Source: Brevibacterium jeotgali (lineage in GTDB: Bacteria; Actinomycetota; Actinomycetes; Actinomycetales; Brevibacteriaceae). From it: a stretch of DNA of 64,000 nt. The first letter of the stretch is position 1. The number at the start of each line of letters is the position of its first letter. The stretch lies in assembly GCF_900169175.1 (NCBI RefSeq), contig NZ_FXZM01000002.1:1-64000 (forward strand), read 5' to 3'. The position numbers and the translations under genes were made by a program. Under the pieces are notes generated by a model. The model was not told the origin of the DNA and made no database searches. It saw only the letters and a program-made list of their open reading frames with translations. Below, one piece after another: positions 34,752-44,900 of the stretch.

Positions 34752-35498
34752 TTGTTCTACTGGTTGCTCAAGCGCATCGTCGTGGGCCCGATCCTGCGCA
34801 TCCTCTTCCGACCGTGGACTCGAGGCCTCGAGCATCTCCCGGCAGACGGCGGGGCGATCATCGCAGCGAACCATCTGTCCTTCATCGACTCCATCTTCGT
34901 GCCCATCGCTGCGCCCCGTCCCGTGGTCTACCTGGCGAAGAACGACTACTTCACCAGGCCGGGCATCCGCGGCCGTCTCCAGCGCTGGTTCTTCCAGCTG
35001 ACGAACCAGCTCCCGATGGACCGAGGCGGCGGCTCCGGCTCGGAGAACTCGCTCCGTGCCGGACTGGACGTCCTGAAGTCCGGTTCCCTCCTGGGCATCT
35101 ACCCCGAGGGCACCAGGAGTCCGGACGGTCGGCTCCACCGCGGCAGGACCGGCGTCGCCCGACTGGCGATCGCGGCAGGCGTCCCGGTCGTCCCGGCAGC
35201 GCTCATCGGCACGGATGCGGTGCAGCCCAAGGGGAAGAACATCCCCCGGATCCGTCGGGTGGGCGTGGTCTTCGGTGAGCCGTTGGACTTCTCGCGGTAT
35301 GAGGGCCGGTCCGACGACAGGCATGTGCTCCGAGCGGCCACGGACGAGATCATGTACGAGATCATGCGGCTGTCGGGCCAGGAGTACAGCGACACCTATG
35401 CGACGGCGCATGCGGCGACCCTGCTGACGTCGACGCCGACTGAGGGGTCCGCCCAGCAGGACGAGAGCACCGGTGGCAGACCCGCCGGCGCAGAGTGA
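34752..35498 (+). CDS. 1-acyl-sn-glycerol-3-phosphate acyltransferase family protein
   Basis: This 248-residue PlsC-family enzyme acylates lysophosphatidate in phospholipid synthesis. Acyltransferase blocks: NHLSFIDSIF (the NHxxxxD catalytic motif at about 40-46), LPMDRGGG, LLGIYPEGTRSPDGRLHRG (the PEGTRS block at about 120) and VVPAALIG. The N-terminus has a hydrophobic membrane-interacting stretch. The start is TTG at 34752, supported by GGTCGGGAG immediately upstream. Confidence 0.9.
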   Translation: MFYWLLKRIVVGPILRILFRPWTRGLEHLPADGGAIIAANHLSFIDSIFVPIAAPRPVVYLAKNDYFTRPGIRGRLQRWFFQLTNQLPMDRGGGSGSENSLRAGLDVLKSGSLLGIYPEGTRSPDGRLHRGRTGVARLAIAAGVPVVPAALIGTDAVQPKGKNIPRIRRVGVVFGEPLDFSRYEGRSDDRHVLRAATDEIMYEIMRLSGQEYSDTYATAHAATLLTSTPTEGSAQQDESTGGRPAGAE

Positions 35499-35527
35499 CG
35501 GGCGGTCGTATCCGTGTTCGATTACTC

Positions 35528-35557
35528 CTGTAACGGCGACACGCGGAATCGTTACAG
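35528..35557. promoter_or_regulatory. Inverted repeat CTGTAACG-N14-CGTTACAG
   Basis: Perfect 8-bp arms lie 30 nt after the acyltransferase stop and about 150 nt before the MerR-type regulator gene. It may be an operator (possibly autoregulatory) or a weak terminator; the 14-nt loop argues slightly for a protein-binding site. The GTAAC core recurs upstream of rpf. Confidence 0.4.
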
Positions 35558-35705
35558 CCTGCGTGCGTGACCCGCGCTGCCCCACCCCATACCTTCGTGA
35601 TGTGCCCACAACCCCGGCGCAGTGGTCGAGAGGTGTAGAATCGTCTGCACCAGCTCACCGCCGCTTGCGCCCCGCTTCCCCCTGGGGTGAAAAGGAGGAG
35701 TCGGT

Positions 35706-36281
35706 GTGAACCGCTCTGAACAGGAATCGATGCAGATGGAGTCATTGCCGCGCGACGCGCAGGGGCTCCTCTTCGACGACGACATCCCGGCTCTCGATGA
35801 TGAGGCCGGATACCGCGGACCGACTGTCTGCAGCGTCGTCGGCATCACGTACCGCCAGCTCGACTACTGGGCTCGCACCTCGCTCATCGTCCCGTCGATC
35901 AGGGCCGCCACCGGTTCCGGGTCGCAGCGCCTCTACAGCTTCCGGGACGTACTGGTCGTCAAGATCGTCAAGAGGCTCCTGGACGCCGGGGTCTCCCTCC
36001 AGCAGATCCGCGTCGCAGTCAGCCACCTGCAGGGGCAGGGCGTCGACGACCTCTCCCAGATCACACTCATGAGCGACGGTTCGTCCGTGTTCGCCTGCAC
36101 GTCGGCCAATGAGGTCATCGACCTCGTGCAGGGCGGCCAGGGCGTCTTCGGCATCGCGGTGGGCCACGTCTGGCGCGAAGTCCAGGGCACGCTCTCGGAG
36201 CTTCCGAGCGAGCGGCCCGAAGACGAGATCGTCGAGGTGGACGAACTCGCCGCGCGCAGGGCACAGAAGTCAGCGGGCTGA
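35706..36281 (+). CDS. MerR-family transcriptional regulator, Rv1828-like
   Basis: This 191-residue regulator has a winged-helix MerR DNA-binding domain containing YRQLDYWARTSLIVPSIR, GSGSQRLYSFRDVLVVKIVKRLLDAG and QQIRVAVSHL. The C-terminal domain contains ITLMSDGSSVFACTSANEVIDLVQ and GGQGVFGIAV. Both halves match the mycobacterial Rv1828 type. The GTG start follows a strong AAGGAGGAG. A hairpin terminator lies 52 nt past the stop. Targets are unknown from this window. Confidence 0.9.
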   Translation: MNRSEQESMQMESLPRDAQGLLFDDDIPALDDEAGYRGPTVCSVVGITYRQLDYWARTSLIVPSIRAATGSGSQRLYSFRDVLVVKIVKRLLDAGVSLQQIRVAVSHLQGQGVDDLSQITLMSDGSSVFACTSANEVIDLVQGGQGVFGIAVGHVWREVQGTLSELPSERPEDEIVEVDELAARRAQKSAG

Positions 36282-36332
36282 TGAACGCCCGTCCTCTCGG
36301 CTGAGTTCGAGGCGACGCGGAGAAGAGCAGAA

Positions 36333-36370
36333 CTGAGGGCGCCTGGCCGGGAAGCGGCGGGCGCCCTCAG
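36333..36370 (+). terminator. Hairpin terminator after the MerR-family gene
   Basis: CTGAGGGCGCC pairs with GGCGCCCTCAG (11-bp stem, 16-nt loop). Confidence 0.75.
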
Positions 36371-36443
36371 TCGTGTGCGGACGCAGGCTCGAGTGTCGTA
36401 CGGATCGGATCGGTCGTGCCCGCAGTCGTGCCTCAGACGAGTC

Positions 36444-36483
36444 GGGCCCTCACTCTCCGTCCTGCGACGGTGGATGAGGGCCC
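36444..36483 (-). terminator. Hairpin terminator after the ParA-like gene
   Basis: GGGCCCTCA pairs with TGAGGGCCC, and an inner CCGT/ACGG stem extends it. It lies 20 nt past the minus-strand stop. Confidence 0.7.
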
Positions 36484-36502
36484 GGTGAAGCTGACCTGAG
36501 TA

Positions 36503-37621
36503 TCAGGGGCGGTTGCGCGGTCGGCGCAGCGTCCCCTCGGCATCCTCCGTGATGGGGGTGTCCGCGCTGGCGGCGGAGTCGCCGGTGAATGGAGTCGTGC
36601 TGTCCTGGTCCCCGGCTCCAGGCACGGAGGAGTCCGTGAGGTTCTGCTCAGGCGCTTCCGTGGTGGGCTTCGGTGGGGTCTGCACATCACCGGCCTGCGC
36701 GTCGCCGGCGTGCGCACCGGCTGCCGGTGCATCCGCGGCCTGCACATCGCGGGGATTCCCGCGCGACCGCATGGTCGATGTGCGCAGCCCCCGGTCCAGG
36801 AGCGCATCGAAGGAGCCGGCGAGTTCACTGGCTGCCTGTCCCGGCCACGAGTGGATCGGCCGTGCGGATCCCTGGGCCTGCTGGAGCACTGTTCTCTCCG
36901 ACAGCGGGGGAGTGAGCAGGAGGGGGCCGAACATCTCCCGCATCTCATCGACGCGGAAGGAATGCTCGCGGGACTTCGTCCGCACGCGGTTCGCGATGAT
37001 GCCGAGTGGCTGCAGGTCCGGCGCACCCCGGCGGCGCAGCTCTGCGACTGCGCGGAGTGCGCGATCAGCGGCTGCGACAGAGAAGAGCCCCGGCTCGGTG
37101 ACGACGGCGACGCGCTGGCTCGCCATCCACGCCGCGCGTGTGAGGCCGTTCATCGAGGGCGGGCAGTCGATGATGACGAGTCGGTAGTCGTCGCTCACGG
37201 TCGCAAGAGCGTCCTTGAGTCGGCGGAGGAACCGCTCTGACATCGTGGGGCGGTCGAACTCCGCCGACCGGGGACTGCCCGGGATCACATCGAGTGCGCC
37301 CTTGGCTCCGCCCGACCATCCCGAGGGCACGATCGCCTGCGACATGATCTTCGCTTTCGGAGCGGCGAGGACGTCCGCGATGTCGAGCGGTGTGGTCACC
37401 GGAACATCGAGGCCCGTGGACGCGTCCGCCTGCGGGTCCATGTCCACGACGAGCGTGGGCAGGCCGCGGTTGTGGGCGGCGGAGGCCAGGCCGAGGGCGA
37501 CCGAAGTCTTCCCGACGCCGCCTTTGAGGCTTGAGACACTGATGACGAGCACGTGATCTACCGTAACCGATCGCGGTGGCATTTCCTGTGGGCAACCCGC
37601 CCGACCTGGCGTGTCATTCAT
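36503..37621 (-). CDS. ParA-family ATPase
   Basis: This 372-residue protein has a deviant Walker A SSLKGGVGKTS (Lys33 and Lys38), VVDMDPQADAS (A') and VIIDCPPSMNGLT (Walker B), the ParA/Soj pattern. Residues beyond about 290 form a low-complexity Pro/Ala/Asp tail with repeats such as AGDAQAGDVQ. The ATG at 37621 overlaps the sbcC stop by 8 nt; frames further upstream lie inside sbcC. No parB or parS is adjacent, so this is an orphan ParA that may position a cell-surface or DNA cargo rather than the chromosome. Confidence 0.88.
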   Translation of the reverse strand: MNDTPGRAGCPQEMPPRSVTVDHVLVISVSSLKGGVGKTSVALGLASAAHNRGLPTLVVDMDPQADASTGLDVPVTTPLDIADVLAAPKAKIMSQAIVPSGWSGGAKGALDVIPGSPRSAEFDRPTMSERFLRRLKDALATVSDDYRLVIIDCPPSMNGLTRAAWMASQRVAVVTEPGLFSVAAADRALRAVAELRRRGAPDLQPLGIIANRVRTKSREHSFRVDEMREMFGPLLLTPPLSERTVLQQAQGSARPIHSWPGQAASELAGSFDALLDRGLRTSTMRSRGNPRDVQAADAPAAGAHAGDAQAGDVQTPPKPTTEAPEQNLTDSSVPGAGDQDSTTPFTGDSAASADTPITEDAEGTLRRPRNRP

Positions 37622-40600
37622 CTGATCCTTCGTGCGGGGACTCGAGGCGGACGCTCGCGCCGGTGGGGCTCGGTTCGACCATGATCCGGGTGGTGATCGC
37701 CTGCTGGAGTTCCGCGACGTGGGAGATGATGCCGATCGTCCGGCCACCCGTGCGCAGACGGTCCAGTACTGCCAGGACGTCGCTCAGCGCGTCCGGGTCG
37801 AGTGTGCCGAACCCCTCATCGAGGAACAGGGCATCGAGGTCGATGCCGCCCGCCGCTCCGCGGACCGTGTCAGCCATCCCCAGCGCGAGTGCCAAGGAGG
37901 CCATGAAGCCCTCACCGCCTGACAGCGTGCGCGGGTCGCGCGACTCCTCCGTGAAGGTGTCGATGATCTTGAGGCCGAGCCCCGAGCGGCGCTCTCCCCG
38001 ACGCCGCTCCAGGTCGTGGGCGAGGCGATATCGTCCTGCGGTCATGTCGACGAGTCTGTCGGAGGCGTGTGCGGCGACGTCCTCGAACAGCGAGGCGAGG
38101 GCGAAGGATGACAGCGACATGCGGCTCGCGGCGTCAGAGCTGGTGCCCAGGACGAGCTCTGCGAGGTCGATATCCCGCAGCAGCTCTGCGACCTGCGCTT
38201 CATTCTGCGCGCGGTCGGAAGCCGCCTGCTGGTGGGCCTCGTGGGCCCGCGCCGCTGCTGCCCGTACGACGGCACTGCGCTGCGACGCCGCATCGGAGCG
38301 CGCCTGCGCGTCTTCGGCACGTGCCGCGGTGCGTGCCGAGGACTCGGCGAGCTCCGCATCCTGAGCCGGATCGGCGAGTGCACGACGTATGAGATCAGAC
38401 TCCCTGCGCAGGGCGAGTCGCGAGGCATGGGCCCGCTGCTCTTCGACCTGCGCCTCCAGCCGGTCCAGGGGGAGAGCGGCAGCTGTTTCGAGTGCTCCGA
38501 CGTCTGCGAACGGGGAGTCCCGGAGCGCAGCCGAGAGCTCTTCACCGCGCACGCGAGCGTCGCGGCGAGCGGCGTCGGCCTCCTGCCGGGCTGTCGCCCA
38601 TGCAGTGCGTGCGCGGGCGAAGCCCTCCAGCTCCTTCCGCGTGCGGGCTGCGGCGCGGAGATCAGCAGGCGCATCGATGCCGAAGCGCTGCCACGATGCG
38701 GGCACCGCTGTCGTGTCTGCGACGGCGACCTCCTCCAGCCTGCTGCGCGCTTCCGCATGGGCTGTCGCGGCGCGGCTGCTGGTCGCCTCTGCCGTGGTCA
38801 GCAGGCCCTGCGCCTCTTCGAGGCGGGGTCGCAGGGCGCGCAGCTCTGCGGTGGCCGAGTCGAGTCGGGTCTTCAGCCGTGTGCGTTCGGCAGCCGCCTC
38901 TTCCGCCGCCGCCAGGCGCGATGCCAGAGCGTCCTCGTCGATCCCCTCCGCCTCTGCGCGTGTCCGCTCGAGCGTCGATTCCGCTGCCGCGAGCGAGGCC
39001 CGGGCAGCAGCGCGGGCGGATCGTGCCGCCGCGTCCGCGGCTTCCTCGCGCGCTTCGTCGTCAGAGGTGGGCCCGCCGTCGGTCGGCACAGCGGGGTCAG
39101 GGTGGTCGCAGGACCCGCAGACGGGGCACGGCTGATCGGTCTGGAGGAGCTCCGCGAGGGTCCCGGCACTGTCCCTGCGCATCGCACGACGGGTCGCTGC
39201 GAGGACATGAGCGGTCTCCTCCGCCCGATGCATCGTGTTGACGTCCTGTTCGTGCGCCGCATCGCGCTGAGCGAGGGCGGTGCGCACGGCGGCTGCGAGG
39301 CGCTCCTGCTCGCGGAGCCGATCCCGTGACGATGCCGCCGCCTCGAGCGAGTCATAGGTGCCGCGGAGGTCATCTGACCGGGACCGCAGTCCCTCCTCCT
39401 CCGTCCGCAGCGCCGCGAGTCTGTTCTTCGCACCTTCCAGCTCCTTCTGCGCGGTCACCGCGGCTGAACCGGCGGAGGCACTCCGCTCCTCGAGCTGCAC
39501 ATGACGGCGCAGCCGGTCATCTGCGCTGTCGAGGTGAGCCTGCGCTGCAGCGACATCGGAGTCAGTCAGGTCCTCCAGGCGGACACGGGCGTGCGCCGGC
39601 AGCGCAGCGACCGCGGAGCGCTGAGCACGCTGCGCTCCGGCCTCGAGCCGCTCGGCTTCAGAGCCTGCGCGTCGCAGTGCGGTCAGGCGAGCCCCGAGTG
39701 CCTGTGCTGCACGTGCGCGCTCCAGCTCTCTGCGCCGGGATTCGCGTCCTTCGGCCTCGTCGTTCCACGCGGCTTCGTCCTGGCGCAGGGCGGAGAGCGC
39801 CTCGCGATCCTCAGCACGCCGCCTCCACGACTGGGCCGTGTCCGTCGCACTCTCCGCCTGTCCGAGCGCGAGCCGGGCGGTGACGTCCGCGACCGCCGCG
39901 CGTTCGTCGGCGACGACTGCTGCGGCGCCGAGGAACGCGAGAGTGTCGAGAACGCCGGGTGCCGCATCGGGGAGGGGCAGAGCCTCCCACGAGGCCTCTG
40001 CCGCCGTCTCCACCGCGAACCGACGCCGCTGCGAATCCTGCTCCGTGCGACGCCGTGCCTCCGTCGCCCGATCGGCGAGCACGCGTTCCACCGCCTGGAA
40101 GTGCTCCGTGGCGAAGAGCTTCTCCAGGATCGATTCGCGTTCGGACGGATCGGCGTGGAGGAAGGCCGCGAAATCACCCTGGGGCAGGACCACCAGCTTG
40201 GTGAACTGAGCCGCGTTCAGGCCGAGGATGCCGTCGAGGAACGACTGCGTCTCCTGCGCTGTGCGGGAGATGCCGGCCCATTCGCCGTCGACCCGTTCCG
40301 CCAACGCGACGGTGTGCTGCTGCGTCGTCATCCCCGAACCGCGCTTGCGGGGGCGCAGGTGCTGGGGGACCCGCTCGATGCGGAAGCGCCGGGTCCCCGC
40401 GCTGAAGACGAGTTCGACCCGCGTCGGATCGTGGGGCGCGGCGAGGTGGGAACGCAGGTCCGATGCGGAACCGCGCGGGCCGGGGACCGTGTTGAACAGC
40501 GCGAAGCAGAGCGCGTCGAGGATGCTCGTCTTGCCGGCACCCGTGGGGCCGGATATGAGGAACAGCCCGTCGTGGGACACCGCGTCGAAGTCGACGGTCT

Positions 40601-40652
40601 GCCTGTCGCGGAAGGGGCCGAAGCCCTCGATGACCAGCCGGTGGGGACGCAT
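37614..40652 (-). CDS. sbcC: DNA repair exonuclease ATPase subunit SbcC
   Basis: This 1012-residue SMC-like ATPase has an N-terminal Walker A (ISGPTGAGKTSILDALCF), long Ala/Arg/Glu-rich coiled coils and a zinc hook CPVCGSCDHP near the middle (about 505). The ABC signature LSGGEGFMASLALALG is followed by Walker B LDALFLDEGFGTLD. With SbcD it opens hairpins and clears blocked DNA ends. It starts 3 nt after sbcD and overlaps the ParA-like gene downstream. Confidence 0.95.
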   Translation of the reverse strand: MRPHRLVIEGFGPFRDRQTVDFDAVSHDGLFLISGPTGAGKTSILDALCFALFNTVPGPRGSASDLRSHLAAPHDPTRVELVFSAGTRRFRIERVPQHLRPRKRGSGMTTQQHTVALAERVDGEWAGISRTAQETQSFLDGILGLNAAQFTKLVVLPQGDFAAFLHADPSERESILEKLFATEHFQAVERVLADRATEARRRTEQDSQRRRFAVETAAEASWEALPLPDAAPGVLDTLAFLGAAAVVADERAAVADVTARLALGQAESATDTAQSWRRRAEDREALSALRQDEAAWNDEAEGRESRRRELERARAAQALGARLTALRRAGSEAERLEAGAQRAQRSAVAALPAHARVRLEDLTDSDVAAAQAHLDSADDRLRRHVQLEERSASAGSAAVTAQKELEGAKNRLAALRTEEEGLRSRSDDLRGTYDSLEAAASSRDRLREQERLAAAVRTALAQRDAAHEQDVNTMHRAEETAHVLAATRRAMRRDSAGTLAELLQTDQPCPVCGSCDHPDPAVPTDGGPTSDDEAREEAADAAARSARAAARASLAAAESTLERTRAEAEGIDEDALASRLAAAEEAAAERTRLKTRLDSATAELRALRPRLEEAQGLLTTAEATSSRAATAHAEARSRLEEVAVADTTAVPASWQRFGIDAPADLRAAARTRKELEGFARARTAWATARQEADAARRDARVRGEELSAALRDSPFADVGALETAAALPLDRLEAQVEEQRAHASRLALRRESDLIRRALADPAQDAELAESSARTAARAEDAQARSDAASQRSAVVRAAAARAHEAHQQAASDRAQNEAQVAELLRDIDLAELVLGTSSDAASRMSLSSFALASLFEDVAAHASDRLVDMTAGRYRLAHDLERRRGERRSGLGLKIIDTFTEESRDPRTLSGGEGFMASLALALGMADTVRGAAGGIDLDALFLDEGFGTLDPDALSDVLAVLDRLRTGGRTIGIISHVAELQQAITTRIMVEPSPTGASVRLESPHEGSDE

Positions 40653-40655
40653 GTG

Positions 40656-41852
40656 TCACACCGACCCTTCTGCAGGACCGGCGGCAGCGTGGACCCGTGC
40701 CAGTGCATCGCCGAACCGGCGGCGAATGTTCGGCGGGGGCGGGCCACCGCGCTGCGCACGGTGGAAGTCCGCGAAGACCTCTTCGTCCGTGCGGACGGCC
40801 GTCGTGGAGGCGGACCCCGTCGCCGAGGTGCCGGTCGGCTCGTCGAGCCCGGTCCACGACATCCTGATGAAGCCTGGGAAGGCGGCTCGCAGCCGGTCGA
40901 CCGCACCGGGGACGCGCTGTGCGTCGGTGAGCTCTGCTGCGATGAGCGCCTCCTCATGGTCAGAGGACTGCGACACGACATCGTCGAGGGTGCCGCGCAG
41001 CGTGCGCACGGGTCGGAATTCGGGGACCGGGTGCGATGTCACCCTCGGCACTCCGCTCGCGTCCCGCTCGCTGAACTCGACTTCGACGACCTCCTTCGAG
41101 AAGCGGGCCTCGCCGAACGAGAACGGCACGGGAGACCCGCTGTACCGGACGCGGTCCGAGATCGCCTGGGGTCGATGGAGGTGACCGAGCGCCGCATAGT
41201 CCGCATCCTCGAATACGGACGCAGGAGTGACGCCGACCCCGCCCAGTGACACATCGCGCTCGGATTCGCTCGACGTCGATCCCGCGACGAACGCGTGGGC
41301 CAGGACGACGAGCCGATCCTCGGGGGAATGTGAGTCCCTGCGAGCCCTGATGCGCTCCATCGCCGTGCTCAGGACTGACGCGTGCGTGCGACGAACGGCG
41401 CCCATGCGCTCCCAGACGAGCGACGGTTCGAGGTAGGGGACCCCGTGGAGGGAGACCCCCGGGGTCGGATCTGCATCCGGGAGCAGCGCTCCGTCGAAGC
41501 CGATCCGCACGGGCCGCCGGATGTCCGACAGGTGGGTGCGGAGATGCACCCCGGCGCGCTCGAGGTGGTGCCGGTTGAGACCCAGCCGGACGAACGAGTC
41601 GTGGTTGCCGCTCGACGCGACCACCCGCACGCCCCGGTCCAGGAGGCCTGCGACGCCGTGCTCCCAGAGTCCCAGCGCATCCGGATGGGGGATCGCACGG
41701 TCGTAGACATCCCCGGCGATGGCGATGACGTCGATGGCGCGCTCTTCGACGAGCGCGTGCAGCCAGTCGAGGAACGCGCGGTGCTCGTCCGTGAGGTCGA
41801 CGCCGTGCAGCCGTCTGCCCAGGTGCCAGTCGGAAGTGTGGAGGATCCGCAT
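40656..41852 (-). CDS. sbcD: DNA repair exonuclease nuclease subunit SbcD
   Basis: This 398-residue calcineurin-like phosphoesterase of the Mre11 family has metal-binding motifs MRILHTSDWHLG, AIAGDVYDRA, ASSGNHDSF, VLAHAF and AALGHLHRPQ. The ATG at 41852 starts exactly at MRILHTSDW, the normal N-terminus; there is no ribosome-binding site, and a promoter-like motif ends 7 nt upstream, so the transcript may be leaderless. It is the first gene of the operon sbcD-sbcC-parA-like. Confidence 0.95.
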   Translation of the reverse strand: MRILHTSDWHLGRRLHGVDLTDEHRAFLDWLHALVEERAIDVIAIAGDVYDRAIPHPDALGLWEHGVAGLLDRGVRVVASSGNHDSFVRLGLNRHHLERAGVHLRTHLSDIRRPVRIGFDGALLPDADPTPGVSLHGVPYLEPSLVWERMGAVRRTHASVLSTAMERIRARRDSHSPEDRLVVLAHAFVAGSTSSESERDVSLGGVGVTPASVFEDADYAALGHLHRPQAISDRVRYSGSPVPFSFGEARFSKEVVEVEFSERDASGVPRVTSHPVPEFRPVRTLRGTLDDVVSQSSDHEEALIAAELTDAQRVPGAVDRLRAAFPGFIRMSWTGLDEPTGTSATGSASTTAVRTDEEVFADFHRAQRGGPPPPNIRRRFGDALARVHAAAGPAEGSV

Positions 41853-41859
41853 GCGCTTC

Positions 41860-41882
41860 ACAGTAGCCAAGGGCACGGACAC
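41860..41882 (-). promoter_or_regulatory. Candidate RecA-independent DNA-damage promoter of sbcDC
   Basis: On the minus strand GTGTCCGTG, then 8 nt, then TACTGT. The actinobacterial RecA-independent damage promoter is TTGTCRGTG-N8-TANNNT; here 7 of 9 upstream positions, the spacing and the -10 fit. The ATG of sbcD begins 7 nt after the -10, which would give a leaderless mRNA. Confidence 0.5.
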
Positions 41883-41992
41883 GGGGGTGCCCCGGCACGC
41901 GCACCCCCTGACCGCTGTGTCCCCGACCACTTGTACAGTGGGGCTGTTCCGCAGGACGCGTCGTGAACCGGCGCCGGAAGAAACGAGTTCGA

Positions 41993-44900
41993 ATGTTCCG
42001 AAAGGTGCTTGTCGCCAACCGTGGCGAGATCGCCGTCCGTGCTTTCCGCGCTGCTTACGAGCTCGGCGCGGAGACCGTGGCCGTGTTCCCCTATGAGGAC
42101 CGCAACTCCGAGCATCGGCTGAAGGCCGATGAGGCGTACCAGATCGGAGAGGAGGGGCACCCGGTCCGCGCGTACCTCGATGTCTCCGAGATCATGCGCG
42201 TGGCGACCGAATCGGGAGCCGACGCCGTGTACCCCGGCTACGGCTTCCTCTCCGAGAACCCTGAACTGGCCCGTGCATGCGAGGAAGCGGGGATCACTTT
42301 CGTCGGTCCTCGCGCCGACGTGCTCGAGATGGCCGGCAACAAGGTCCACGCCCTGGAGGCGGCGCGTCGAGCAGGAGTTCCGACGCTCGATTCGACGTCG
42401 CCGTCGGCAGACATCGACGAACTGCTCGAGCAGGCCGCGGACATGGAGTACCCCCTCTTCGTGAAGGCGGTCGCCGGCGGCGGCGGACGCGGCATGCGCC
42501 GCGTCGACAGCAGCGACGGGCTGCTCGAGTCGCTCAAAGCGGCGATGCGCGAAGCGGAAGGCGCCTTCGGCGACCCCACCGTCTTCATCGAGCAGGCCGT
42601 GCAGCGGCCGCGCCACATCGAAGTCCAGGTGCTGGCCGACAACGACTCGAACGCGGTCCACCTCTTCGAGCGCGACTGCTCCATCCAGCGTCGCCATCAG
42701 AAGGTCGTCGAGATCGCGCCCGCGCCCAACCTCGACCCGGAGGTCGCGGACGCGCTGCGGAGCGATGCGCTCCAGTTCGCACGTGAGATCGACTATCAGA
42801 ACGCGGGCACCGTCGAGTTCCTCCTCGAGACGGCGGGACCTCGCGCGGGCAAGCATGCGTTCATCGAGATGAACCCCCGCATCCAGGTCGAGCACACGGT
42901 GACGGAGGAGATCACAGACATCGATCTCGTCCAGTCCCAGATGCTCGTCGCCGCAGGCGGCACTCTGGATGACCTGGGCCTCTCCCAGGACATGATCCGG
43001 ATCAAGGGTGCGGCGCTGCAGTGCCGCATCACGACGGAGGATCCCACCAACTCCTTCCGCCCCGACACCGGCGTGATCACAGCCTATCGATCCGCCGGTG
43101 GGGCGGGTGTGCGCCTGGACGGCGGCACCGCGTACGCGGGTGCCGAGGTCTCCGCGCACTTCGACTCCATGCTCGTGAAGTGCACCACGCGCGGACGCAG
43201 CTTCGAGCAGGCGGTCGACCGTGCACGCCGTGCGCTCGCGGAGTTCCGGATCCGCGGCGTCGCATCGAACATCGGCTTCCTGCGCGCAGTGCTCGCAGAG
43301 GAGAAGTTCCGCGACGGCGACCTCGCGACGTCGTTCATCGACGACCATCCTCACCTGCTCGACGCGCGCGTGGGAGCGGACCGGGGATCGAAGATCCTGG
43401 AGTTCCTCGCCGATGTGACGGTCAACCGTCCGAACGGCGACGCTCCGGTCACACTCGACCCGGTGGACAAGCTGCCGGCCCTGCCCGATTCGCTCAGCGG
43501 AGCAGCCGCTCCCGCCGGATCCCGCCAGAAGCTCCAGGAGCTGGGACCGGACGGCTGGGCCAGGGCACTGCGCGAGCAGACGGCGCTGGCGGTCACGGAC
43601 ACGACGTTCCGCGACGCCCACCAGTCGCTGCTCGCCACGCGCGTGCGGACGAAGGACCTCGTCACTCCGGCGGAGTACGTCTCGAAGATGACGTCGGACC
43701 TCCTGAGCATCGAGGCCTGGGGCGGTGCGACGTACGACGTCGCACTGCGCTTCCTCGCGGAGGATCCGTGGGAGAGGCTCGCGAAGCTGCGGGAGGCCGT
43801 GCCGAACATCAACCTCCAGATGCTCCTGCGCGGACGCAACACCGTCGGCTACACGCCGTACCCCACGGAGGTCACCGACGCCTTCGTCGCAGAGGCTGCA
43901 GACGTGGGTGTGGACGTCTTCCGCATCTTCGACGCGCTCAACGACGTGTCGCAGATGCGGCCTGCCATCGACGCAGTGCGGGCCACCGGGACGACCGTCG
44001 CCGAAGTCGCGCTCTGCTACACGTCGGACCTCTCCAACCCTGACGAGTCGCTCTATACGCTCGACTACTACATGCGTCTCGCGGAGCAGATCGTCGAGGC
44101 CGGAGCGCATGTGCTGGCAGTGAAGGACATGGCCGGACTGCTGCGTCCCGCGGCAGCCACCACGCTCGTCACCGCACTGCGCGAGAACTTCGACCTCCCG
44201 GTCCACGTCCACACCCACGACACGGCAGGCGGACAGCTCGCGACCCTTCTCGCCGCCTCCGCCGCAGGCGCAGACGCCGTCGACGCCGCCAGCGCGTCGA
44301 TGGCCGGTACGACGAGCCAGCCGTCCCTGTCGGCACTCGTGGCGGCACTGGAGAACACTGAGCGTGACACGGGTCTCAGCCTGAGTGCTGTCGGAGACCT
44401 GGAGCCGTATTGGGAAGCAGTGCGCAATGTCTACAAGCCGTTCGAATCCGGCCTCCCGGGTCCCACGGGACGCGTGTACCGCCATGAGATCCCGGGCGGG
44501 CAGCTCTCCAATCTCCGTCAGCAGGCCGTCGCGCTGGGTCTGGGGGAGAAGTTCGAGGAGATCGAGGCGATGTACGAGGCGGCGGACCGGATCCTCGGCC
44601 ACCTGGTGAAGGTCACGCCGTCCTCGAAGGTCGTGGGCGACCTCGCCCTCCACCTCGTGGCGGTCGGCGCGGATCCGGACGAGTTCGAGCAGAACCCGCA
44701 GAAGTTCGACGTGCCGGATTCCGTCATCGGCTTCCTCAACGGCGATCTGGGCGATCCTCCGGGCGGATGGCCGGAGCCGTTCCGCAGCAAGGCGCTCGAG
44801 GGACGCACCCACAGGGTCCCCGTCTCGCACCTCGACGCCGAGGACTCCGCGCTCCTGAACGAGCCGGGCCGCACGCGTCAGGACACTCTCAACAGGCTCC

